A stretch of 52,877 bases of DNA from Terriglobia bacterium (GTDB lineage: Bacteria; Acidobacteriota; Terriglobia; UBA7540). The stretch lies in contig JASHOS010000183.1 in assembly GCA_030040995.1 (NCBI GenBank), positions 1-52,877 of the forward strand, read 5' to 3'. The notes beneath the pieces were generated by a model, which was not told the origin of the DNA, did no database searches, and saw only the letters and a list, made by a program, of their open reading frames with translations. Each line of letters begins with the position of its first letter. Positions within the stretch are counted from its first letter, which is position 1. This document shows positions 9,042 to 17,571 of this stretch, piece by piece. A program made the translations under genes and the position numbers.

Positions 9042-9090
9042 GCGGAAAGCAGATGTTCACCGCTTTTCTTGCTTTCTGCGTTCTGTTTTT
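9012..9090. repeat. Heptanucleotide tandem tracts at the end of araB
   Basis: Seven-base units with shared GCA starts (GCAGAAA, GCAGTAG, GCAGAAC, GCGATAG, GCGGAAA) run across the araB stop. The complementary phase (TGCTTTC, TGCGTTC, TGTTTTT) follows from about 9069, so the two tracts can also pair into a large hairpin between araB and araD. Confidence 0.65.
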
Positions 9091-9108
9091 TGCAGTCCGG
9101 TCATCGAC

Positions 9109-9780
9109 ATGACACGTCCGGTTCTTGCCAAGCTGCGGCGGGAAGTATGGGAGGCTAATCTCCAGATTTTCCACGGCGGCCTCGTCACCATGCACAGTGG
9201 AAACGCCAGCGGAATTGACCGCCGGCAAGGGCTCATCTTGATCAAGCCAAGCGGCATGGATTATGAAAGGCTTCGTCCCCAGGACTTAGTGTTGATGGAT
9301 CTGGAGGGCCGCCAGGTGGAGGGCCAGTGGAAACCGTCCGTTGACTTCCCTCATCATGCTTACCTCTACCGGCACTGCCCGGATGTGGGCGGCGTCGTCC
9401 ACACTCACTCAAATTATGCCACCGCTTTTGCGCTGCTCGGGCAGCCCATTCCTGCGTATCTCACGGCAATCGCCGACGAATTCGGCGCCGGTATTCCATG
9501 CGCTCCCTATGTGGATAACGAGGGCGATCACATCGGCGAGGCGATTCTGAAGCACCGGAACCGAGCTCCGGCGATTCTTCTTGCCAATCACGGCGCATTC
9601 ACCTGGGGCCGTACACCGAGAGCCGCTCTAAAGGCCGCGGTTATGTTAGAGGACGTCGCGAAGACCTGCTATCTTTCACTGGCGTTGGGCAAGCCACAGG
9701 CGTTGCCCGGTGAAGAAGTCGAGAAATGGTACCGGCGTTACCACACAACGTACGGCCAAAAAACAGGGAACAGGGAATAG
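9109..9780 (+). CDS. araD: L-ribulose-5-phosphate 4-epimerase
   Basis: A 223-residue class II aldolase/epimerase that converts L-ribulose 5-phosphate to D-xylulose 5-phosphate, the last step of arabinose entry into the pentose phosphate pathway. The phosphate-binding SGNASG and PSG motifs are present. The zinc ligands are His98 and His100 in VVHTHSNYA and His161 in LANHGAF. Asp79 in PSVDFPHH matches the family's catalytic-site aspartate. The length is typical. The ATG at 9109 has no strong ribosome site, so it may depend on araB translation. Its last residues (QKTGNRE) come from another heptanucleotide tract. A fuculose-phosphate aldolase is the main alternative, but araB next door favours AraD. 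Confidence 0.88.
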   Translation: MTRPVLAKLRREVWEANLQIFHGGLVTMHSGNASGIDRRQGLILIKPSGMDYERLRPQDLVLMDLEGRQVEGQWKPSVDFPHHAYLYRHCPDVGGVVHTHSNYATAFALLGQPIPAYLTAIADEFGAGIPCAPYVDNEGDHIGEAILKHRNRAPAILLANHGAFTWGRTPRAALKAAVMLEDVAKTCYLSLALGKPQALPGEEVEKWYRRYHTTYGQKTGNRE

Positions 9781-9786
9781 GGAACA
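9762..9786. repeat. Heptanucleotide tract at the end of araD
   Basis: Units ACAGGGA, ACAGGGA and ATAGGGA followed by ACACG span the araD stop codon. The period is seven bases, as in the tracts near 9012, 26948, 30266, 50097, 51325 and 52610. Confidence 0.6.
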
Positions 9787-9855
9787 CGATTTAGAAAGCG
9801 CAACCCTAATGTGACCGCATGAGCCTCGCGCTTGCTTTCGTGCTTTTTATTTTCA

Positions 9856-9877
9856 GCGCCGTGAGAAGACACGGCGC
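9856..9877. repeat. 8-bp perfect hairpin
   Basis: GCGCCGTG (9856-9863) pairs with CACGGCGC (9870-9877) around a six-base loop. No T-tract follows on either strand, so it is not a standard terminator. Confidence 0.5.
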
Positions 9878-10170
9878 GAGGTAATGCGCCGGAAGTTCTG
9901 GACGGCAAAGCCATACCGAACCCGCGGCGAACCCAAACTTTTCTTGCAAGCCTTTGTGTCAAAAAAGGTTGCGGTTTACCGCTCTTTTTAGCTCGATAAG
10001 CTATTTGTTTTCAATTTGTTGAGCGTATCTGGCAGGGCCAAAATTTGGGTTCGTCTGGCTTCGCTCCTCTAATGTTCATTTAAAATCAGCAACTTACGGT
10101 AATGACCAGCGGTATAGGGGGATGTTTTCTGGTTTTTCCGGTCGCTCGATAGACCTAACTCCAATTTTAT

Positions 10171-10235
10171 CTGCGGCTTTTATCGAGTTCCGGAGATAAA
10201 AGCCGCAGAGTCTCAAAGACAGAGACTCTGCGCTA
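10171..10235. repeat. Two overlapping, mutually exclusive hairpins
   Basis: The first hairpin has a perfect 14-bp stem, CTGCGGCTTTTATC (10171-10184) with GATAAAAGCCGCAG (10195-10208). The second has a perfect 10-bp stem, GCAGAGTCTC (10205-10214) with GAGACTCTGC (10222-10231). They share GCAG at 10205-10208, so both cannot be fully paired at once. CTAC follows the second one after one base, which again resembles a REP unit read backwards. Confidence 0.7.
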
Positions 10236-10439
10236 CCCGCTGCGGCAGCCTTTGGCAGCGCGAGCAGCAGCCGGATGTTTCGATCGTTCTGGCGGCGAAG
10301 CAAGCTATTCATGCGCAAGTGAAAGAATAGCAGTTTCGATTGAGACGGTGGGGACGGGTGAGATGGACGAGGTGATTTTTTTGCGCGGTGCGGCGGAGTC
10401 GCAACCAAACCGAATGGGACCCCTGCCTTTGCCCACTTT

Positions 10440-10625
10440 TAGCGTAAGGTCTCAGTTTCGGGTGCGTAGAGGAGGCATTATGCCGCCATTTTGCGTGGCG
10501 GGATGAACCCGCCGCTATAGTTGCTCCCGAAACTGACGCCTTTAGGCCGGATTTCTCAGGGGTGAGAGCGGAAGGGCTAATGGGGTGCAACCAACCCTTT
10601 CGGCGAGATTGAAACCCAATCCTAC
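10440..10625 (+). repeat. 180-bp repeat containing a REPIN; inverted copy at 52695
   Basis: It starts TAGCGTAAGGTCTCAGTTTC, includes a GTAG-headed hairpin doublet at 10466-10520, and continues through AAGGGCTAATGGGGTGCAAC. Nearly the same sequence is found reversed at 52695-52877, except for an extra ~18 bases here (around 10521-10538) that complete an outer inverted repeat, CAGTTTCGGG with CCCGAAACTG. Confidence 0.85.
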
Positions 10626-10634
10626 CCTCCGCAG

Positions 10635-12008
10635 TCAGGCCGGCCGAATGTTCTGGTTAACGCGGAACAAGTTCGTGGGATCGTAAATTTTCTTCACGGT
10701 CGCCAGCCGGGCGTAGTTGTCCCGGTAGGATGCCTTCACGCGTTCCGGACCCTCTTCCATCATGAAGTTCACGTAGGCCCCGCCGGCCGCGTATGGATGC
10801 ACGGCCTCGAAGTAATCCTTGCACCATTGCGTGATCTTATCCTTGTTGGCCGGGTCAGGGTCCACCCCAACAATTACTAGCGCCCAATCAGCGTCTCGGT
10901 AACTGAAGGCGGAGTCGTTCTTGCCTACTCGATGTGCCGCCGCATTGATCGGGTAGAAATGCGCCGTGGAATGCGTCGTGGGCAGTTTCTCGCCGTGCTC
11001 GATGTGCTTGGCGATAGCTTCGTCATTAAGTTCCTTAACGAAGTCGGCGCGCCAGTACCACTGCAGGGCAGGCGGATAGAGCGGATCGAAGAGACTTTGC
11101 ACGGCGGGGAAGGGCATGGGACCCACGTGGTCGAGGGCAGCTTTCCCCACGCAGCGCACGGGCTTGGTGGCCTTCTCCGCCTGCTCGGAATCTGCCGTGG
11201 AGCACCACATGATCCCGCACATCTTCCTTCCGTGAAGATTCGCGGGAAACAGCGGCACAGGCGGCACGGTGAGGAAAGCAAGGAAACCATTCACGTCCTC
11301 TGGAGCATGGCAAATAAATTCCTGGAACGCCTTCATGACCTCTGGGGCTTGGTCAATCGGCCAAAACGTCGGTCCAGCGTGGACGATCTTGACCGGATGC
11401 AGACGGAATATCAAGGAAGTAACCACACCGAAGTTACCGCCGCCGCCTCGGACCGCCCAGAAGAGGTCGGGATTCTCACTTTCATTGGCGGTGACGAAAC
11501 GGCCGTCGGCCAACACAATGTCCACGGAGAGAAGGTTATCAATGGTTAGCCCGTAGCGGCGAGTGAGATAACCGATTCCGCCGCCAAGAGTCAAACCCGC
11601 CACGCCGGTCGTAGATATGAAACCGCTCGGCGTAGCCATCCCAAAGGCATGGGTGGCGTGATCCACGTCTCCCCAGACGCAGCCGCCACCCACATGGACG
11701 GTGCCAGCCGCGGGATCAACACGAATGCCCTTCATCCGCGACAGATCGATGACCAGTCCGTCGTCGCAGGTTCCGAGGCCGCCACCGTTATGGCCTCCAC
11801 CGCGAATCGCGATTAGCAGATTCTTGTCGCGACCGTATTCGACTGCGGCTATCACGTCGGCCACGTCCACGCACCGGGCAATCAGGAGCGGCCGCTTGTC
11901 AATCATGCCGTTGTAGACTTTGCGAGCGGAATCATAACCGGGGTCGCCGGGATGGATCAGCTCGCCGCGAAAACGGCATCGGAGTTGCTCGGTAGAGACT
12001 ATCGACAC
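10635..12008 (-). CDS. FAD-linked oxidase with BBE domain
   Basis: A 457-residue flavoprotein of the berberine-bridge/6-hydroxynicotine oxidase group. The FAD-binding PP-loop IRGGGHNGGG at residues 69-77 contains His73, which usually carries the covalent 8-alpha-histidyl FAD. The FAD domain continues with TTGVAGLTLGGGIGYLTRRYGL and WAVRGGGGNFGVVTS. The C-terminal BBE segment is YDPTNLFRVNQNIRP. These enzymes oxidise sugars, alkaloids or other alcohols with oxygen; the substrate cannot be inferred, and no signal peptide is seen. The GTG at 12008 follows GAGGAGGGA at ideal distance, so it was preferred to an ATG 16 codons upstream. No operon partner is evident. Confidence 0.88.
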   Translation of the reverse strand: MSIVSTEQLRCRFRGELIHPGDPGYDSARKVYNGMIDKRPLLIARCVDVADVIAAVEYGRDKNLLIAIRGGGHNGGGLGTCDDGLVIDLSRMKGIRVDPAAGTVHVGGGCVWGDVDHATHAFGMATPSGFISTTGVAGLTLGGGIGYLTRRYGLTIDNLLSVDIVLADGRFVTANESENPDLFWAVRGGGGNFGVVTSLIFRLHPVKIVHAGPTFWPIDQAPEVMKAFQEFICHAPEDVNGFLAFLTVPPVPLFPANLHGRKMCGIMWCSTADSEQAEKATKPVRCVGKAALDHVGPMPFPAVQSLFDPLYPPALQWYWRADFVKELNDEAIAKHIEHGEKLPTTHSTAHFYPINAAAHRVGKNDSAFSYRDADWALVIVGVDPDPANKDKITQWCKDYFEAVHPYAAGGAYVNFMMEEGPERVKASYRDNYARLATVKKIYDPTNLFRVNQNIRPA

Positions 12009-12237
12009 GGGTCCCTCCTCAGGTTGGCGTGACGCTCTGCTGGCCGAACAGTTCAAGAAGACAAGTTGCGCCCAAAAAGCAAGCCAGGCAAACCTTCACC
12101 TCAAAAGTCGGCTCACTTGCGAGATACCCGGTCAGGCAGCCTTCTATACGCTTGCTACCAAGCCTCAAACCCGGGCTTTCCGGCTGATCCATGCTTGCTG
12201 CAAATACCGGCTTTGTCCCCATCGGATTACAGGATGA

Positions 12238-12591
12238 CTAGAATGTTCCCTTGATAACTATGCGGCAATAGAACCAACCGCACTCAAGGCATATCTGAAC
12301 GCTTCCCCAACGAATACACCCGATCGTCAGGCCAATTGCTTCGGGGTTTCCTGGTCGAACTAAAACCAGTGTCCGAGGATGGTCGCTTTGCTCAGATTCC
12401 ACGCCGCCCCACAGAATCGGATTCCCCTTCAGTACTGCCGGAACTTTAAGCCCCAGTTCTTCCGCACGGCGAGTGACGTCCTCACCTGGTTTGGGATGGC
12501 GCCTCGTCACTTGGCTGATGAAATCGTGTAAAAACGATTCCAATTCGCGTGTATCTCTCAGCAAGGCTCCCAAGCTACCTTCTGCACTCAT
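12238..12591 (-). CDS. Small protein of unknown function
   Basis: A 117-residue ORF whose ATG is preceded by GGAGG at six bases, a very good ribosome site. The N-terminal half is helical and charged (residues 1-45, with ELESFLHDFISQVTRR). The C-terminal half is predicted beta, ending QICLECGWFYCRIVIKGTF with three Cys in close spacing (C-x2-C-x4-C), which could bind a metal or form a disulphide. No family is recognised. It is encoded just upstream of the flavin oxidase on the same strand, with 229 bases between them. Confidence 0.6.
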   Translation of the reverse strand: MSAEGSLGALLRDTRELESFLHDFISQVTRRHPKPGEDVTRRAEELGLKVPAVLKGNPILWGGVESEQSDHPRTLVLVRPGNPEAIGLTIGCIRWGSVQICLECGWFYCRIVIKGTF

Positions 12592-13180
12592 CTGTTGCCT
12601 CCTGTGCGAACTGCGTTGTACGGCTTTATCCCCCTTTACTGGAGGTGAGCGCTACACGCTCTTGGCGCGTATTTTCGATCTCTACGTCAAGCAAGTTCGT
12701 GACCAAGGGATAAAGCGAAAGAACAGACGCACACGAACACTTCTGCACTGGATCGGGTTCCGGTTCGAATGGTTGACTTATTGGGAGAAATCGAGTGATT
12801 GCCCGACCGTTCTCGTCCAGGTGGAAGCTCTCTGCCTTTCAATGCTCCACCTTGAGTGCTTGAGAGACAGTCGGAGATTGCTTGGCTACGCCTCGTGGTA
12901 CCGTCCTCATTGCCTCAAAAGAGGCAGTTTTGGCCGAAATGGGACAGTCGGAGGCAAACCCGTCTTTCATTTGGCTCTTTTTGCTGTCCCAGGCCTGTGC
13001 CAGAACCCCACCGCCAGAGCACCTTTAGGCGCTCTAGCGAGTCTGATCCGGGAACAGTAATCCGGCAGTCCGATCGCCGCCGAAGGAATACAGCCTCATT
13101 GAGCATCTGACGGAGTTCGTATAGACTTGGCATTATCTGAATATCCTTGCCTCGAGTCGGCCCAATCAGGGAGAGTAATT
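12592..13180. other. Divergent intergenic region
   Basis: About 590 bases lie between the divergent small protein and the sensor kinase. A small hairpin with TTTT (TGCCTC at 12911-12916 with GAGGCA at 12921-12926, then GTTTT) reads on the plus strand. I see no convincing gene. Open frames here lack ribosome sites and family features. Confidence 0.45.
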
Positions 13181-14338
13181 TTGCCGGGTAGACCAGCTTC
13201 GCCCGTTGTCGCGGAGAATCGTCCAGGAGCACTCCGCTCCTGGATATGGCCTAGCGCGCTGCTGGGCGCCGTCGGAACTGTGGGAATTCTCCAATACCTA
13301 ACGCCGCCGACACTCGTCCACTGGCTTTACATCTTGCAGCGTGGTTACTACGTTCCGATAGTTCTGGCGGGCCTCCGATGGGGCTGGCGGCGCGGATTAA
13401 TCGTCGCGTTACTCTCCGGAGCAGAGTTCGCGATCGGCACGCCGTCAATTTGGAAAGTGCGCCGGGTCGACGTGCTCGATCAGTGTTTGGAAATTTGCGT
13501 CTTCTGCCTCGTCGGGCTGACGGCAGGCGTGCTGACCGATAAGCAACGAAAGCAGCAGCAGGCCCTTGAAATGACGACCAATCAACTCCGTCAGGCCCAC
13601 CACGACCTCCAGGAGAACTTTGAAAGTCTAAAGCGTGCGGATCGGCTTTCAGCACTAGGGCAGCTTTCGGCCGGTCTGGCCCACGAGATCCGCAATCCGC
13701 TGGCAGGTATCGAGGGCGCTATCACGGTTTTGCAGCGCAGAAGTTCGTCGGAGGAGAGGCGGCTGGAGTTCCTCGAAATCATCCATAAGGAAAGCAGCCG
13801 CCTGAATCGGATGCTGAACCGATTTCTAAACTTCGCAAGGCCCGCTAAACCCGACCTTAACATGATCGAAATCGACGACCTTCTAGAATCGGTGATCAAC
13901 CTGGCGCGGCACGCCGACGGCAACGGCCGGTTGGAATTGAAGAAGGAGATCCGGCCGTCGGCCTCCACGGTGAAATGCGATCCCGAGCAAATGAAGCAGG
14001 TCCTGTTAAATCTCGTCATGAACGCGATCCAGGCGATGCCTCACGGCGGAACAGTGATGCTCGCGGCGCGACAGGATGAGGATAAGGTCATCATCGATGT
14101 GGAAGACCAAGGAACCGGAATCATGAAGGGCGACGTGGAGCGCATCTTTGATCCGTTCTTTACGACCAAGAGTACGGGGACCGGCTTGGGCCTCTCCGTG
14201 GCGCACCAGATCGTCACCCAGCATGGAGGGAGCCTGACGATTCCGCGAAACTCACCGGCGGGATCGACCTTCCGGGTTTCGCTTCCGGCGGGATCAACTT
14301 ACCGGCATGACCAAGAGCAAGATTCTTATCGTGGATGA
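13181..14338 (+). CDS. Membrane sensor histidine kinase (NtrB/ZraS type)
   Basis: A 385-residue kinase with about four transmembrane helices in the first 130 residues, very little periplasmic loop, a coiled-coil linker and a complete kinase core. The HisKA box is LSALGQLSAGLAHEIRNPLAG with the phospho-acceptor His. The ATPase has the N box LVMNAIQAM, the G1 box EDQGTGI, the F box IFDPFFTTK and the G2 box GTGLGLSV. It should sense a membrane or cytoplasmic signal and phosphorylate the response regulator whose gene overlaps its 3' end by 32 bases. TTG 13181 follows GGGAGAG at seven bases and was preferred; a TTG at 13127 would add 18 residues. No sensory domain of known type was recognised. Confidence 0.87.
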   Translation: MPGRPASPVVAENRPGALRSWIWPSALLGAVGTVGILQYLTPPTLVHWLYILQRGYYVPIVLAGLRWGWRRGLIVALLSGAEFAIGTPSIWKVRRVDVLDQCLEICVFCLVGLTAGVLTDKQRKQQQALEMTTNQLRQAHHDLQENFESLKRADRLSALGQLSAGLAHEIRNPLAGIEGAITVLQRRSSSEERRLEFLEIIHKESSRLNRMLNRFLNFARPAKPDLNMIEIDDLLESVINLARHADGNGRLELKKEIRPSASTVKCDPEQMKQVLLNLVMNAIQAMPHGGTVMLAARQDEDKVIIDVEDQGTGIMKGDVERIFDPFFTTKSTGTGLGLSVAHQIVTQHGGSLTIPRNSPAGSTFRVSLPAGSTYRHDQEQDSYRG

Positions 14339-15698
14339 TGACCCCAGCCTGCGAAGGGTGCTGGAAGTTCAGCTGGAGCAGGAAGGGTATGCAGCGGCTT
14401 CTGCAGCCTCGGGCCAGCAGGTGCTTTCGATGCTTCAGCTGCAAGCTTACGACCTCATCATTGCTGACCAGAAGATGCCCGAATTCTCCGGCATAGCGCT
14501 CCTAAGACAGATTCGATCGCAGTACCCCGAGGCGGTCATGATTATTCTCACGGCGTTCGGCACTGTGGAAACCGCCGTCGAGGCTATGAAAGCAGGAGCG
14601 TATGACTATCTCACCAAGCCTGTGCATCCGGACGAGCTGTCACTTGTGGTTCACCGCGCTCTGGAGCACTCGCTTCTGGTTAAAGAAGTACGGGCGTTGC
14701 GGTCCAGCCTTAATGAAAAATTCGGATTCGACAACATCCTGGGGCGCTCCGATGTGCTGCTTCAGGCGCTCGATACGGCCGCCAGGGCAGCGGCTACCGG
14801 CTCAACGATTCTGATCCGAGGGGAGACAGGAACCGGCAAAGAGCTTCTCGCAAAGGCGATTCACTTCAACAGCGCCCGAAAAGACAAACCATTCATAACG
14901 ATCAACTGTGCTGCGATTCCGAAGGAGTTGCTGGAATCGGAACTGTTCGGCCACAGAAAGGGGGCCTTCACCGGCGCCGTCGCAAATAGGAAGGGCAAAG
15001 TCGAAATAGCCGACGGAGGAACACTCTTCCTCGACGAAATCGGCGACATGCCGCTCGAGCTCCAGGTCAAGGTCTTGCGGTTGATCCAACAGGGCGAAAT
15101 CGAGAAACTGGGCAGCGAGGGGACTCAGAAAGTAGATGTGCGCATCATTGCGGCTACGCATAGAGACCTGCAGGCGATGATCGAAGACGAAACGTTTCGA
15201 GAGGATCTCTATTACCGTCTCGCCGTGATCCCCCTGACCGTACCGCCTCTGCGCGAACGGCCGGAGGATATTCCTGAGCTCGTGCAGCATTTCTTTGGCA
15301 TCAGCAAAGAGAAAAACAGGCGCTCGGGACTCACGATGGCCCCAGCACTGCTCCCCTACTTCACCCAATATCGCTGGCCCGGAAATATACGCGAACTCGA
15401 AAACGTTATCGAGCGTGTCGTGGCTCTGGCTCGCGGCGACGTGGTCACCATTCAGGACCTGCCGCCGCTCTTGGGGCGAGACCGCGGCGGCCTTGAAGCC
15501 GTTGAAATAGATCTACCGCCGCAGGGGATCAGCCTGGACGGAATCGAGAAGGAGTTGATTTTAAAAGCTCTGGAAAAGTGCCGGTGGAACAAAACGCATG
15601 CAGCCCGCTACCTGGATATCAGCCGCAAAACGCTGATTTACCGTATGGAGCGGCACGGGATCCGCAAACCGAAGGGTTTTCAACTTCCCACCGATTAA
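14307..15698 (+). CDS. NtrC-family sigma-54-dependent response regulator
   Basis: A 463-residue transcription activator with three domains in the normal order. The receiver (1-120) has Asp54 in LIIADQKMP as phosphorylation site. The AAA+ domain (about 145-370) has Walker A GETGTGKE, the GAFTGA loop in HRKGAFTGAV that contacts sigma-54, Walker B GGTLFLDEIGDM and the arginine-finger region LYYRLAVIPLTVPPLRERPED. The Fis-type helix-turn-helix lies at the C-terminus (NKTHAARYLDISRKTLIYRMERHGI). All key residues are intact. It forms a pair with the overlapping kinase gene. No sigma-54 promoter was found next to it, so its targets probably lie elsewhere. Confidence 0.93.
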   Translation: MTKSKILIVDDDPSLRRVLEVQLEQEGYAAASAASGQQVLSMLQLQAYDLIIADQKMPEFSGIALLRQIRSQYPEAVMIILTAFGTVETAVEAMKAGAYDYLTKPVHPDELSLVVHRALEHSLLVKEVRALRSSLNEKFGFDNILGRSDVLLQALDTAARAAATGSTILIRGETGTGKELLAKAIHFNSARKDKPFITINCAAIPKELLESELFGHRKGAFTGAVANRKGKVEIADGGTLFLDEIGDMPLELQVKVLRLIQQGEIEKLGSEGTQKVDVRIIAATHRDLQAMIEDETFREDLYYRLAVIPLTVPPLRERPEDIPELVQHFFGISKEKNRRSGLTMAPALLPYFTQYRWPGNIRELENVIERVVALARGDVVTIQDLPPLLGRDRGGLEAVEIDLPPQGISLDGIEKELILKALEKCRWNKTHAARYLDISRKTLIYRMERHGIRKPKGFQLPTD

Positions 15699-15893
15699 GG
15701 ATCCGTACGCGGAAGAACCAACGAGGAAGGGACTACACCCTGGCTGGGCGGTTGCTCCAAAAGAAGTCGCAGCCGAGAATTACAGCCGCAAGCGGTGGGC
15801 GGAGTGAAGCGTGGTCCGCGGATTCTGCGTAATCTCGGCTTCCGGACCGGCTTGTGAGCGTCCATGACCTGTCGAGGCGAGCGCGTGAAGAGG

Positions 15894-17069
15894 TTAGTGC
15901 TTCGGCGTGCTGGACTGGGTTACGGGACCATAAGAGATAATCTTGGTCCGCGAACGGAACTGTTTGTAATCCGTATATTTGACGATTTCTATGACGTGGA
16001 TGGGAGGTCCGCCGTTATCGAAATAGAGGGTATCGTCGGCTTTGGTGAACACGGGAAACCAATATTTGCCGTCAATCTGCTGCCGCCAGGTGGCGAACCG
16101 CGGAAAGCGCTGCTTAAGCTGCGGAACGTTGCGTCCCTCCGCGTACACAATTTGAAGATTATGGTCATCAACCCACACCGTGCCATCGAAGTACTGGTGG
16201 TTCTTCTTTATATCGTTCGGGCGCACTGAGAAGACGTAGCACGTGAGATAGTCCTTGTGAACATGCCCAAGATAACGAATATTGTACTCAGGCAGCTCAT
16301 CTGTGGTGAACACAAAAACATGAATGTTGCGGAAGGCGTTGATGTCCTGCTGCGTGATAATTAAGTCTTTCAGGTCGCCGGGAGGCGCATAGGTTACGGA
16401 TTCCACCCGCTGTCCGTTGCCATTGAATGAAATATCCCAATCTTGCTCCCAGGAGCCATCAACATTGCCACTAGCGTCCAGCGTCTCCACCCGGTTGATT
16501 TGGTGATAGACGTAATTGGCTCGGGCTTCTTTGAAAAGGTTCTCATTGGCCGCAACCGCTTGAATAATGTGCTGGATCTGAGCGGGGCTCGGATCAGGCA
16601 GTGGAGTATCGCTGGGCGGCGGAGGCGGCGTATGAATTTGTGAGCGGGCTGGCGCGGCGGCGTGCGACAAAGAGGGTGCAGGCGCCGGCGAAGCGGGATG
16701 AACGGCCGGCGCGACTACACCCGTTCCCGTTGGAGGTCCAGGCATCGGTCCGGGTTGCGACGCTGAGGGCGCCGCCTGCGGGCTCGTTTCCGCAGGCGGC
16801 GTCTTCACGTTCTGGCTTGCATGCTGCAGGGCGTCCATCACCGCATCCGATGCTCCATCCTGGTAGAACTGTTTAGCCAAAGCGGGAGTCAGCTTGAAAT
16901 CCACTCCTCTCTGCTCGATCAGGGAGACGATCTTTTGCGCGTTCGAGCCGCCGATGAGGAGCAGAGTGACGTCGTCGGCGCTCAGCGGCCGGGGTGGGCC
17001 GCTCGCGCGGGTGCAGACACCCACTGCCATGATGAACACAAACAAGCCCGCCACTACACTCTTTCGCAT
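15894..17069 (-). CDS. Exported protein of unknown function with proline-rich linker
   Basis: A 391-residue protein starting with a signal peptide (MRKSVVAGLFVFIMAVGVC). Next comes a small helical region (about 30-85, LLLIGGSNAQKIVSLIEQRGVDFKLTP), where a short repeat-like domain seems to sense nothing obvious. A low-complexity Pro/Ala/Ser linker (about 90-165, with HTPPPPPSDTPLPDPSP) follows. The C-terminal domain of about 220 residues is beta-rich and alternates polar and aromatic residues (NYVYHQINRVETL, YLTCYVFSVRP, GTVWVDDHNLQIVYAEGR). That C-terminal pattern resembles outer-membrane lipoprotein-sorting or similar periplasmic folds, which is inference only. ATG 17069 was chosen because it begins the signal peptide; a TTG six codons upstream is open. 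It is probably monocistronic. Confidence 0.7.
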   Translation of the reverse strand: MRKSVVAGLFVFIMAVGVCTRASGPPRPLSADDVTLLLIGGSNAQKIVSLIEQRGVDFKLTPALAKQFYQDGASDAVMDALQHASQNVKTPPAETSPQAAPSASQPGPMPGPPTGTGVVAPAVHPASPAPAPSLSHAAAPARSQIHTPPPPPSDTPLPDPSPAQIQHIIQAVAANENLFKEARANYVYHQINRVETLDASGNVDGSWEQDWDISFNGNGQRVESVTYAPPGDLKDLIITQQDINAFRNIHVFVFTTDELPEYNIRYLGHVHKDYLTCYVFSVRPNDIKKNHQYFDGTVWVDDHNLQIVYAEGRNVPQLKQRFPRFATWRQQIDGKYWFPVFTKADDTLYFDNGGPPIHVIEIVKYTDYKQFRSRTKIISYGPVTQSSTPKH

Positions 17070-17265
17070 ACTGAAGGCTGCGCTCAAAAAGCTGGCGTGA
17101 AACTCCTCTGGGGTGCGAGGGTTACCACCGCTTTATCAGATCCTCCAGCCGGGTGGCGCAGACATTGCTGTTTTTGGCCATGTCTGCGGTTTTCAGCCAG
17201 TCGGACGCCAATATCCGCCCTCTTCTAAATATGAAAGTCGCAGCGAGTGAAAAGGTTGCATCGCC

Positions 17266-17383
17266 CTCGTCAGCGTGATCCCCCAGTTTCGGGTATGTAG
17301 AGGCGGCTTTATGCCCCCATTCTGTGTGGCGGGGTAAACCCGCCGCTACAATTGTGCCCGAGGGATTACTCGTCAGCGTGATC
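17266..17383. mobile_element. REPIN-type element flanked by a 15-bp direct repeat
   Basis: The 15-base sequence CTCGTCAGCGTGATC occurs at 17266-17280 and again at 17369-17383. Between them lies an 88-base segment holding a GTAG...CTAC hairpin doublet (17297-17350), with outer ends CAGTTTCGGG and CCCGAGGG. The exact direct repeat looks like a target-site duplication, which would mark a fairly recent insertion. Confidence 0.7.
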
Positions 17384-17522
17384 GTCGCTTGTTTTTCAAG
17401 CGGGATTGCCGCAGCTTACGCGGGTTTCGCTTAGGCTTCGAAATCTCCAGGGTGACGTTCCCTACTCGCCGGACCTCCCATTTCTTCGCGGATTTCGTCT
17501 TTTCAGAATTGGCGTCTGCCAT
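17373..17522 (-). CDS. 49-residue very basic ORF behind the radical SAM gene
   Basis: A 49-codon ORF whose ATG follows GGAGG with a short, three-base spacing. The product is strongly basic (about 16 Lys/Arg), starts MADANSEKTKSAKKWEVRR and ends in KNKRRSR. It begins 50 bases after the radical SAM stop on the same strand and may be co-transcribed. The WEVRRVGNVTLEI segment also looks like the start of some phage-type integrases, so a truncated integrase fragment is possible. It has no Cys and no leader-like acidic region, which argues against a typical radical SAM peptide substrate. Confidence 0.35.
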   Translation of the reverse strand: MADANSEKTKSAKKWEVRRVGNVTLEISKPKRNPRKLRQSRLKNKRRSR

Positions 17523-17571
17523 AATCCTCCATGCGTTTGGAAGCTCTCTGGAACTCGCAAGCCTCGCGAGC

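Larger units (their letters stand above)
9781..10634. other. Long gene-free region rich in hairpins
   Basis: No convincing coding sequence was found in 850 bases between the convergent araD and flavin oxidase genes. It holds a hairpin at 9856-9877 (8-bp perfect stem), two overlapping hairpins at 10171-10231, and the repeat at 10440-10625. The 9970-10090 stretch is AT-richer than its surroundings and shows nothing recognisable. Confidence 0.6.

Noticed and set aside
12473-13060. 195-codon ORF upstream of the sensor kinase
   Set aside because: It overlaps the small protein gene on the other strand, lacks a ribosome site and has shadow-like composition.
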